Assembly (NCBI GenBank): GCA_038323965.1
Contig: JBBQHM010000105.1
Span: forward strand, 1-7,666
Reading direction: 5' to 3'
Origin: JBBQHM01 sp038323965
GTDB lineage: Bacteria; Verrucomicrobiota; Verrucomicrobiia; Chthoniobacterales; UBA10450
DNA: 7,666 nucleotides
Shown: positions 1 through 5,996 of the stretch, in pieces
How positions within the stretch are numbered: position 1 is the stretch's first letter
Layout: each line of letters starts with the position of its first letter
Notes under the pieces: model-generated
Databases searched by the model: none
Seen by the model: only the letters and a program-made list of their open reading frames with translations
What the model was told of the DNA's origin: nothing
Translations under genes and position numbers: made by a program

Positions 1-648
1 AAGAAATTTTTCAAGCCGCTCAAATTGCGGCAACCACTCTTCCACGGTGGCGTCAGATGCACTGAGCGCGCTCGCTTTGTGCATTTCCGTGGATGCGTTT
101 TTCCAATCTCGGAGACGCCATAATGCCGTTGCGCGCATGACGTGACGTTCCGCCGTCTCCTGCGCTGCGAGCGCGCGCGTGCGGAATGCGAGAACGTCGC
201 GCCAGCGAAATTGGTCCACATAGAGCCCGGCGATCTTGTCGCACGTCGCCGCGCCGGTTACACGCGATGGCTTACTGCGAAGATAAGCGTTCCAGAATTG
301 TTCCGCGCCTTTCTCGTCCTTGCGCTCCAACGCGATGTCGCCGCGAATATCATCGATCACCGCCGGCCGCGGCTGAACGGTGCGCTCGAATTCATTGAGC
401 GTAGCTTCGCATCGATCGAAATCCTTTAACTCAATCAACGTCCGCGCCAACTTTTCCCATGCGCTGGCATCGCGAGGATTTGCGTCCACGATTCGTCGCG
501 TGATTTCCGCGGCCGCGGTCTTATTTTCCGCGGTCTCCGCCGCCTTCAGTTCTGCGCGAAGACTCGCGATCGGGTCAGGCGCACCGCTGCCAAAGCCGGC
601 TGCACCAATCGAAAACGCCAGCGCGATAAAATAGTGACGCGGGATGAT
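1..648 (-). CDS. Exported TPR-repeat protein, 3' end beyond the left edge
   Basis: An open frame of 216 codons reads leftwards from an in-frame TAA at 655-657 to base 1 with no stop. Its first residues look like a signal peptide: a Pro-Arg-His start, a hydrophobic run (YFIALAFSIGAAGFG) and a small-residue stretch before PDP. About residues 45-200 are Ala/Leu-rich paired helices of TPR type, including NPRDASAWEKLARTLIELKD and a later ATALWRLRDWKNAS segment. I infer a periplasmic or exported TPR scaffold of unknown partner. The frame has no ATG, GTG or TTG at its head. The first two codons are both ATC, and the first usual start is a GTG at 489, which would remove the signal peptide. The true start is therefore unresolved. 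An unusual start codon or a one-base sequence error near 640-650 would each explain it. It lies about 40 bases downstream of the serine hydrolase on the same strand. Confidence 0.72.
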   Translation of the reverse strand, partial: MIPRHYFIALAFSIGAAGFGSGAPDPIASLRAELKAAETAENKTAAAEITRRIVDANPRDASAWEKLARTLIELKDFDRCEATLNEFERTVQPRPAVIDDIRGDIALERKDEKGAEQFWNAYLRSKPSRVTGAATCDKIAGLYVDQFRWRDVLAFRTRALAAQETAERHVMRATALWRLRDWKNASTEMHKASALSASDATVEEWLPQFERLEKFL

Positions 649-685
649 GGCCGATTAACAACACTGGTCCCGAGCCACGCAAGAA

Positions 686-1843
686 TTAACGGTGGATGCG
701 GTAAATGGCATCCACGAGCCGCTGTCCCTTCCTGCTTGGCAAAAGCGTTTGTTCCATCTGATTCATCACGTAGGCGAAACCAATTCCGTTTTCAGGATCG
801 GCAAAAGCGTTGCTGCCGCCTGCCCCCGGATGACCGAACGCCTCTCGGCACGTCCCAAAAATTCCGCGGTCAGAATTCAGCATAAAGCCCGCAGAGAAGG
901 ATGTCGGAATCCCGAAGACTCGATCAACTCCTTCGGTCAAAGGCGTCGTCATCCATGCCAAAGTTTTTGCGTCAAAGAAGCGGCGACCACCGATTTCACC
1001 ATGGTTCGCCAGCATGCCGTAAAACTTTGCCAGCGCGGTGGCATTCCCGATTCCGCTGAAGGAGGAGATTTCGAGGGCGCGCAGCTCTGGCTTATTCATT
1101 GCGCTCACTGCATGCAGCCCGGCGGGGGAAGTGAAGGTGGCGCGCTGCAGTGTTCCCGGCACGGATAGTTGACGATAAAACTCTGCAGGTTCCGGCGGTG
1201 GTCCGCTTTTGGCAGCGTAAATCGTCGCGCAACGATCGTTCAGGTCCGGTGGCAGGCCGATCCAAAGATCGAGGTCCAACGGGGCGGCAAAGTGGATTCG
1301 CCAGTATTTCGCGATCGACATTCCGGCGACGCGTCGGACCAGTTCATCGACCAGGAAACCGTAGGTCCGGGCATGATAACCGTGCCCATCCGCAACCGCC
1401 CAGAGCGGCCGCTGTCTTTCCAGTGCTGCAATGACGGCGGCGTAATCGGTGATTGAGACTGCAACGTCGAGCGCGCTGAGCCCGGCCTGATGCGACATGA
1501 CCTGTGCAATCGTGAGTTGCCCCTTTCCGTTTTGTGCGAACTCGGGCCAATACCTCTCCACCCGATCGAGAATATTCCCGTCGTTTTCCTGCAACGCGTG
1601 GAGCAGACATGCGCTTGCGACGCCCTTGGTGGCAGACCATACCAGCACGATCGTGTCTGGAGTCCACGCCTGTTGCCAGTTCGCGTCGCGAAAGCCGCCT
1701 TCGAGTTCAAGAACAGACTCACCGTCCTGCCAGATCGAGACCGCTGCCCCCAATTCGCCATGGCGCGCAAAGTTTTCGTGGAAGAGCGGCGCGACTTTTT
1801 CGCGAAGCTGCTCTGGGTTCAATCGCACGCTTGATCTTGGCAC
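686..1843 (-). CDS. Beta-lactamase-family serine hydrolase (EstB/class C-like esterase)
   Basis: This is a 385-residue protein of the PF00144/COG1680 family, whose members include EstB-type esterases, class C beta-lactamases and DD-peptidases. The nucleophile motif S-x-x-K is S70-A-T-K73, in the usual VWSATKG context. The tyrosine motif is probably Y156-H-A followed by RTYGFLVDELVRR, in place of the Y-x-N of true beta-lactamases. The third motif is H338-P-G in GHPGAGGSNAFADP, replacing the KTG box, as is common in the esterase branch. There is no signal peptide, so it is probably cytosolic. The length is normal for EstB-like enzymes. The start is GTG at 1843 with only a weak ribosome binding site. 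It begins 42 bases after the TPR gene on the same strand and is probably co-transcribed with it. I would expect hydrolysis of a small ester or amide; the substrate cannot be read from sequence, and antibiotic resistance should not be assumed. Confidence 0.93.
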   Translation of the reverse strand: MPRSSVRLNPEQLREKVAPLFHENFARHGELGAAVSIWQDGESVLELEGGFRDANWQQAWTPDTIVLVWSATKGVASACLLHALQENDGNILDRVERYWPEFAQNGKGQLTIAQVMSHQAGLSALDVAVSITDYAAVIAALERQRPLWAVADGHGYHARTYGFLVDELVRRVAGMSIAKYWRIHFAAPLDLDLWIGLPPDLNDRCATIYAAKSGPPPEPAEFYRQLSVPGTLQRATFTSPAGLHAVSAMNKPELRALEISSFSGIGNATALAKFYGMLANHGEIGGRRFFDAKTLAWMTTPLTEGVDRVFGIPTSFSAGFMLNSDRGIFGTCREAFGHPGAGGSNAFADPENGIGFAYVMNQMEQTLLPSRKGQRLVDAIYRIHR

Positions 1844-1885
1844 GACAGCCGTCGCGCCTGCAACCGCCAGCAGACGCGGGACGAT

Positions 1886-2371
1886 CTAAAGCGATTTATG
1901 CAGAACCTGCAGATCCGGATCGCGCTTTGCGATATCGCGGAAGGTCGCATCCATCTTGAAGCTGATCTGGAGATGTTTACGCGCGTCCCGCAAATTGCCG
2001 AGCAACGCGTCGTAGCAACCCATGTTGTAATAATAAATTGGTTCGCTCTGCAAAGTTGGCGGGCCCTTGAGCAAAAGCTCTTTCGCCTTGGCCGTTTTGC
2101 CGATCTGGTGCAGGCAGAAACCGGCGTGCAAAAATCCGGCGCTAACGTGCGGCGCGATGCGGCAGAGCTTGCGGCTCATGGTGAGCGCGCGCGTCCACTG
2201 CTTCTTTTTCATCAGGTGATGCAAACGCAATTGCAGCACTTCCGGGCGATCCTGAAACGCCTGTTCAAGCGCGTTAAGTTCGGCTAGCGACTCGCGCACC
2301 ATACCCAGCTCTGCGTATCCGCAGGCCGACCGGAACATCCACTCGAAGTTCACGGGGTATCCTTTTAGCAT
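1886..2371 (-). CDS. Small cytosolic TPR protein
   Basis: A 161-residue protein made almost wholly of tetratricopeptide helices. Four repeats can be seen: about residues 10-44 (ACGYAELGMVRESLAEL), 45-75 (LMKKKQWTRALTMSRKL), 77-111 (LHAGFCLHQIGKTAKAKEL) and 112-144 (YYYNMGCYDALLGNLRDARK). It ends with a DPDL capping motif (residues 151-154), typical of the last TPR helix. No signal peptide or membrane segment is visible. The ATG at 2371 was chosen over a longer TTG start at 2392 because GGAGG (2380-2384) lies 8 bases before it; the TTG has no such site. The gene follows oligoendopeptidase F by 41 bases on the same strand and precedes the serine hydrolase by 42. The likely role is a protein-protein adaptor; its partner is unknown. 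Confidence 0.88.
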   Translation of the reverse strand: MLKGYPVNFEWMFRSACGYAELGMVRESLAELNALEQAFQDRPEVLQLRLHHLMKKKQWTRALTMSRKLCRIAPHVSAGFLHAGFCLHQIGKTAKAKELLLKGPPTLQSEPIYYYNMGCYDALLGNLRDARKHLQISFKMDATFRDIAKRDPDLQVLHKSL

Positions 2372-2375
2372 GAAC

Positions 2376-2393
2376 CTTGCCTCCGAAGGCAAG
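2376..2393 (-). promoter_or_regulatory. Hairpin covering the ribosome binding site of the TPR gene
   Basis: In the minus-strand transcript, 2393-2376 reads CTTGCCT-TCGG-AGGCAAG, a perfect 7-bp stem with a 4-base loop. The GGAGG ribosome binding site for the ATG at 2371 occupies two loop bases and three bases of the 3' stem arm. The stem could therefore dampen initiation unless it is opened, for example by ribosomes finishing the peptidase gene 20 bases upstream. There is no T-run after it, so an intrinsic terminator is unlikely. The sequence match is certain; the regulatory role is inferred. Confidence 0.4.
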
Positions 2394-2412
2394 CACCTTG
2401 TGAATAACTTTG

Positions 2413-4212
2413 CTAAAGGAGCGTTTCGAGTTCGCTAACGCGTTGCTCAAAAAGGGCCACGGTCGCACGCACCGGCTCCGGTTTCGTCATGTCGACTCCG
2501 GCGTCGCGCAAAGTATCGAGCGGGAACTTCGAACCGCCCGAGTTTAAAAACGCGAGATACTTCTCGACCGCACCCGATTCCGACGAGAGCACCCCTTGGG
2601 AGAGAGCGACCGCAGCCGACAAGCCCGTCGCATATTTATAAACATAGAAGGCGCTGTAGAAGTGGGGAATACGCAGGCACTCCAGGTCCAACTGCGGGTC
2701 GAGCACGATCGCGTCGCCGAAGTAGGTGTTGAGCAATTTGCGGTATTCAGTTTTGAAAACTTCCAGCGTGAGCGCGTCGCCTGATTCTTCGATGGCGTGG
2801 ATGATTTTCTCGAACTCGGCGAACATGGTCTGTCGAAACACGGTGCCGCGAATATCATCGATCTGTCGGTTGATGATGTAGGCGCGCATCTTCGCATCGC
2901 TGGTTTGTTCGAGAAGAAAATGGGTCAGCAACTCTTCGTTAAATGTGCTGGCTACTTCCGCGAGGAAGATCGGGTAGTCATGATCTTGGAAAGATTGCGA
3001 TTTCTGGGAAAACCAGGTGTGCATGGAGTGACCTGCCTCATGGGCCAGGGTGTAAACGTCCGAGAAGACGTCGTCCTTGTAGTTCATCAGAATGTAGGGT
3101 GGAGCGCCGTAGCTTCCGGAGGAGAACGCTCCACTCCGTTTGCCTTTCGTCTCATAACGATCGCACCAGCGCCCGCGCAGACCTCGCCCGAGCGTCTCAA
3201 CATATTCCGCTCCGAGGGGCGCGAGGGCAGCGATCACTTTCTCGATCGCGTCGTCGAAACTCACCCTGGTTTCGATATTGGGTACTAGCGGCACGTAGGT
3301 GTCGTAGGCATGAAGCTCGTCCAGCTCCAAGACCCGCTGTCGCAGTTTGTAGTAACGCCGCATGGCCGGGAGCCCGTCGCGCACCGCGCTGATCAGATTG
3401 TCGTAAATCGCGACCGGCACATCGTCGCGGAAGAGCGACGCCTCGCGCGCGGAAGGAAAGTTTCGCACGCGCGCCCGAAAAACATCCGCCTTCACCGAAT
3501 AACTAAGCGCCGCGGCCAGCGTGTACTGATGATCTTCGAACTCGGCGTAAAATTGATGGAACGCGCGCTTCCGCACCCCCGCGTCGCGTTTTTGCAAAAA
3601 CGAACTGTAGCTACTTTGCGTGAGAGGCCGTTCCTGGCCTTTGTCATCGAGCAGCACGCCAAACTTCATGTCGACGTTGGTGAGCTGTGAGAACGCGTCG
3701 TCGTAGCCGTCTAGCGTCGCGGATCCCAACGCGAGCAATCGTTCCTCGCGTTCACTGAGAACATGGGGCCGCATTCTCCGCACTTTATGCAGGCTAATCC
3801 GCCACTCTGCCAGGGTCGGATCGCGCATGAATTCATCCCAGCGCTGGTCGTCGATCGCCTGGATTTCCGGCGCGACGAAGGCCGACACTTCGCCGATCTT
3901 CGTCATCAAATTTTGCAGCTGTCCCATGCGCGCGAGGTAATCGTTGTTGGCGCTATCCTCCGCTGACTGCAGCGCGGCGAAGTGAAACACGCGTTCTATT
4001 TTGAGATCGAGCTCGTTCTCAAAATTCAACAGGTCGAGCAGCGTTGAGGGCGATTCTCCAACCCGACCTTTCCATTCTGCCACTCGCGGATAAGTGCGCG
4101 TAATCCAGGCGACGTCCTCCTGCCATTTACTTATGTCCGCGAATAGGTGCGTGAGGTCCCACTTGTCGGAGTCGGGCACATCGGCGCGTGTTTGTACCGT
4201 GTTTTCGTCCAT
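2413..4212 (-). CDS. pepF: Oligoendopeptidase F, M3B family zinc metallopeptidase
   Basis: A full-length 599-residue M3B peptidase; PepF proteins are usually about 600 residues. It hydrolyses short peptides in the cytoplasm and serves peptide turnover. The zinc site is H391-E-A-G-H395 in TLAHEAGHSMHTW, with the third ligand expected at E419 in FLAEVASTFNE. The substrate-binding region carries the family's IPHFYSAFYVYKYATG segment (residues 515-530), whose histidine and tyrosines position the peptide. The N-terminal half (residues 15-350) is the helical lid with the early WDLTHLF motif. The ATG at 4212 gives the expected N-terminus. No clear ribosome binding site precedes it. A weak promoter-like pair lies so close (4222-4250) that the transcript could be nearly leaderless. 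The next gene on the strand, a TPR protein, begins 41 bases after the stop. Confidence 0.97.
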   Translation of the reverse strand: MDENTVQTRADVPDSDKWDLTHLFADISKWQEDVAWITRTYPRVAEWKGRVGESPSTLLDLLNFENELDLKIERVFHFAALQSAEDSANNDYLARMGQLQNLMTKIGEVSAFVAPEIQAIDDQRWDEFMRDPTLAEWRISLHKVRRMRPHVLSEREERLLALGSATLDGYDDAFSQLTNVDMKFGVLLDDKGQERPLTQSSYSSFLQKRDAGVRKRAFHQFYAEFEDHQYTLAAALSYSVKADVFRARVRNFPSAREASLFRDDVPVAIYDNLISAVRDGLPAMRRYYKLRQRVLELDELHAYDTYVPLVPNIETRVSFDDAIEKVIAALAPLGAEYVETLGRGLRGRWCDRYETKGKRSGAFSSGSYGAPPYILMNYKDDVFSDVYTLAHEAGHSMHTWFSQKSQSFQDHDYPIFLAEVASTFNEELLTHFLLEQTSDAKMRAYIINRQIDDIRGTVFRQTMFAEFEKIIHAIEESGDALTLEVFKTEYRKLLNTYFGDAIVLDPQLDLECLRIPHFYSAFYVYKYATGLSAAVALSQGVLSSESGAVEKYLAFLNSGGSKFPLDTLRDAGVDMTKPEPVRATVALFEQRVSELETLL

Positions 4213-4319
4213 CGAGCGACTGCTATACGATTGGCGGCTGGCCGGTGCAACGATCCCCGGCGGGCAGTTCGCGCGAAGAACGCAGATGCCCTAATGAACG
4301 GCCGCTGTTTCCGAATTCT
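4213..4319. other. Gap between the DUF347 gene and pepF
   Basis: A 107-base non-coding gap, the longest inside the minus-strand cluster. It contains a 10-base perfect palindrome, TTCGCGCGAA, at 4268-4277, and the weak promoter-like pair close to pepF. No terminator with a T-run was found after the DUF347 stop. The size of the gap makes it a plausible place for a new transcript to start. Confidence 0.4.
4222..4250 (-). promoter_or_regulatory. Possible promoter of pepF
   Basis: On the minus strand, TTGCAC (4250-4245) and TATAGC (4227-4222) are separated by exactly 17 bases. They match the sigma-70 consensus at 3 of 6 and 4 of 6 positions. Only nine bases lie between the -10 box and the pepF ATG, so transcription would start within a few bases of the start codon. 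This agrees with the lack of a ribosome binding site. The match is weak and could be chance. Confidence 0.25.
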
Positions 4320-5111
4320 TCAATGCGCTTTCGCAGCCGGCTTCTGCGGGAAAATCAGGATCAACGCGATAATTACCACGAGGAGCGCGAACGAGGCCGT
4401 ATAACGGCTTAGCGCCAGACCTCCTTTGGCGAGTGGTTTATCGAGAAAATCGCCGACGACGGCGCCGAGCGGTCGAGTCAGGATGAATGCCGCCCAAAAC
4501 AAAACGGCGCGTGAAAGGCTCGTGAAATAATAGAGAAGAGCGGTCAACAGCAGCAAACTGCCAAACACCGCGGCCGCTCCGACGTAGCCCATTTCATTCG
4601 TATCAGCGACCCAATCGCCGAGCGCGGTTCCGAGAGTCTGCGAGAACATGATCGTGACCCAATAAAACACTTCAATCTTCGGGGTATTCACCGTCTCGAT
4701 GGAGATGCTGCCGGTCGACCAGCGCCAGATCAGAAGCGACGCCAGCACGAAGAGGAGCAGGATCGTCGAACCGCCGGTGTAGCCGATACCGAGCGATCTG
4801 GTGCAATAATCCGCCAGGGTGGTGCCGACTGTCGTCGTCGCAACAATCGTGAGCCAGTAAAGGAACGGGTGAAATTTTTTCGCCCCGATTTGCACGAGCA
4901 CCGCGGCGACGAAAATCACACCGAAAATTGCCGTGCCGATCAAATATCCAGAGCCTTTGGCGGCGGCCGTTGTTTCCCCAAGCCAAGACATGGTGACGGC
5001 GTCGCCGCCCGTTTCGCCGAGCGTGGTCGCAAGAATCTTAATGATCCAGAAGAGCAGTGTGACCTGTGGGACCTTTGCCACGAGGTCTCTGGTTCTTTCA
5101 TCCATTGTCAT
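4320..5111 (-). CDS. Four-repeat DUF347 (COG4705-type) integral membrane protein
   Basis: A 263-residue protein with about eight hydrophobic segments (near residues 16-33, 57-75, 83-98, 115-130, 148-165, 179-197, 203-220 and 238-254). Four tandem copies of a two-helix unit are visible, each with W-x9-G-x4-D at exact spacing: W22/G32/D37, W86/G96/D101, W151/G161/D166 and W206/G216/D221. This is the pattern I know from the DUF347 repeat, which occurs four times in uncharacterised bacterial membrane proteins. Conserved Thr, Gly and Asp inside membrane helices suggest a transporter or channel, but I know of no settled function. The start is uncertain by two codons: ATG at 5111 is in frame, but GGAG (5113-5116) sits only one base before it and is 7 bases from the ATG at 5105, which is the better site. 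It follows the glycosylase by about 52 bases on the same strand. Confidence 0.93.
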   Translation of the reverse strand: MTMDERTRDLVAKVPQVTLLFWIIKILATTLGETGGDAVTMSWLGETTAAAKGSGYLIGTAIFGVIFVAAVLVQIGAKKFHPFLYWLTIVATTTVGTTLADYCTRSLGIGYTGGSTILLLFVLASLLIWRWSTGSISIETVNTPKIEVFYWVTIMFSQTLGTALGDWVADTNEMGYVGAAAVFGSLLLLTALLYYFTSLSRAVLFWAAFILTRPLGAVVGDFLDKPLAKGGLALSRYTASFALLVVIIALILIFPQKPAAKAH

Positions 5112-5116
5112 GCTCC
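5105..5116 (-). promoter_or_regulatory. Ribosome binding site favouring the second ATG of the DUF347 gene
   Basis: On the minus strand GGAG (5116-5113) is followed by CATGACA and then ATG at 5105. The 7-base spacing suits the second in-frame ATG. For the first ATG (5111) the spacing would be one base. This argues for a protein two residues shorter. Confidence 0.5.
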
Positions 5117-5163
5117 GATAATCATCCTGCTTCGTGACGCGACGTAGTCGACTGCACTATCTA

Positions 5164-5802
5164 CTAAGGCAAACTCGTTTTCTCGAGCAACGTGAGAACT
5201 GCCGGGTGTTTCGAGATCAAACGCATCGCTTTTGCGAGTAAGAGTTTACCAGGCGACATCCGATGCCACGTCGAGGCGCCACTGGGATGCGGCAACGGAA
5301 TGAGATCGAACTGCTGGCCGTTGTGATCGAGCGAAAACTTGCGGCCGATCACTTCGTCCAGTTTTTGGAAGACGATAAATTGTGAGATCGCAAGTTTGCC
5401 GATTGGAATCACGAGGCGCGGACGAAGAAGTTCGATCTCATCGTTGAGCCACGATGAACAGTTTCGGATTTCCGTCGGATCGGGCACGCGATCACCGCCG
5501 CCTGGCGCTTTCCCCGGGAAACAGCGATTGACCGCTGCGAAGTAAATGGCGGCGCGCATTCTCGCTTCGTCCATGCCACAGAATTCGTGGAACCACCGGA
5601 AAAGCGTCTTGCCGGCCGTGTGCGCAAACGGCCTTTTCAAAATCGGCTCACGCACGCCGGGTGCCTGTCCTACCAGCATGATTTCGCTGAGAATTGGTCC
5701 GCCCGAAACGGGTGGCGGAACGACACGCGGGCAACGCCGGCATTGTAGGAGGCGCGCGACGTGATCATTTAATTGCGCTTGTCGAATTGACGTTCTCGGC
5801 AC
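5164..5802 (-). CDS. Fe-S type uracil-DNA glycosylase (family 4/5-like)
   Basis: A UDG-superfamily protein (PF03167/COG1573), 212 residues from the GTG at 5802. It removes uracil or related damaged bases from DNA to start base excision repair. Motif 1 is G45-Q-A-P-G49 in LVGQAPGVREP; motif 2 is H172-P-S-G in LPHPSGASTW. Four cysteines fit 4Fe-4S ligands: C21-x2-C24 near the N-terminus and C94/C115, the latter 20 residues apart. Family 4 enzymes usually have GEAPG and family 5 GLAPA, so this is an intermediate or separate branch. The frame stays open back to 6051, but that extension runs through both arms of the inverted repeat and into cbpA, and is spurious. Two sensible starts remain: GTG at 5802, and ATG at 5835, which lies inside a repeat arm and would add 11 residues. 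I prefer GTG because about 20 residues before the CxxC suits the family. Neither has a clear ribosome binding site. Confidence 0.9.
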   Translation of the reverse strand: MPRTSIRQAQLNDHVARLLQCRRCPRVVPPPVSGGPILSEIMLVGQAPGVREPILKRPFAHTAGKTLFRWFHEFCGMDEARMRAAIYFAAVNRCFPGKAPGGGDRVPDPTEIRNCSSWLNDEIELLRPRLVIPIGKLAISQFIVFQKLDEVIGRKFSLDHNGQQFDLIPLPHPSGASTWHRMSPGKLLLAKAMRLISKHPAVLTLLEKTSLP

Positions 5803-5996
5803 GGATAAACTTAGTCCATCGCGCAACTCGGTCATCCCGAGCGAAGCCGAGGGACCCCGCCGAATAACCAGCCGCGTCGCTCGCGCTAACGCGGGGTCCC
5901 TCGGCTTCGCTCGGGATGACCGCAAGGGCGGGCGAGTTGTGCGGGGTTTCGCCGCGGCAGTTGCGGACGCACAGCGGGCGTTGAGATTCAGCCGAA
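5803..5996. other. Divergent intergenic region between the glycosylase and cbpA
   Basis: About 194 bases from which the left cluster and the right genes are transcribed in opposite directions. Most of it is the long inverted repeat at 5821-5942. No convincing -10/-35 pair was found for either gene. No CIRCE element (TTAGCACTC and its inverted partner) or heat-shock sigma promoter was seen before cbpA, although chaperone genes often carry one. If the left gene starts at 5835, the gap shrinks to 161 bases. Confidence 0.7.
5821..5942. repeat. Long inverted repeat, 30-bp perfect arms plus outer arms
   Basis: Bases 5831-5860 and 5891-5920 are exact reverse complements over 30 positions, around a 30-base spacer (5861-5890). 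The arm begins GTCATCCCGAGC and ends GGGACCCCGC. A second, outer pair follows: 5821-5830 and 5933-5942 match over 10 positions with one change, which would be a G-U pair in RNA. The outer pair is offset by 12 unpaired bases on the right. No target-site duplication, T-run or transposase is visible. The arm sequence resembles the dispersed palindromes seen in many Verrucomicrobiota and Acidobacteriota genomes (general familiarity, unsearched). It is best described as a non-autonomous, MITE-like or structural repeat inserted between two divergent genes. Confidence 0.92.

Noticed and set aside
142..634. Two plus-strand open frames near the left edge
   Set aside because: They lie opposite an open minus-strand frame with a signal peptide and TPR helices, which explains the region better.
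692..1168. Plus-strand open frame of 158 codons opposite the serine hydrolase
   Set aside because: It is antisense to a gene with all its family motifs; its translation shows no domain, and such frames arise often in GC-rich coding DNA.
686..1843. Calling the serine hydrolase a beta-lactamase resistance gene
   Set aside because: It lacks a signal peptide, the Y-x-N motif and the KTG box; the HPG third motif fits the esterase-like branch better.
2797..3288. Plus-strand open frame of 163 codons opposite pepF
   Set aside because: It overlaps the conserved zinc-site region of pepF in antisense and has no recognisable product.
5831..5920. Inverted repeat as a rho-independent terminator or CRISPR-like unit
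   Set aside because: There is no T-run on either side, both flanking genes start here and do not end, and there are only two arms with no further spacers.
5916..5984. Plus-strand 22-codon reading frame starting in the right repeat arm, a possible leader peptide for cbpA
   Set aside because: No ribosome binding site and no regulatory pattern; the ATG is simply part of the repeat sequence.
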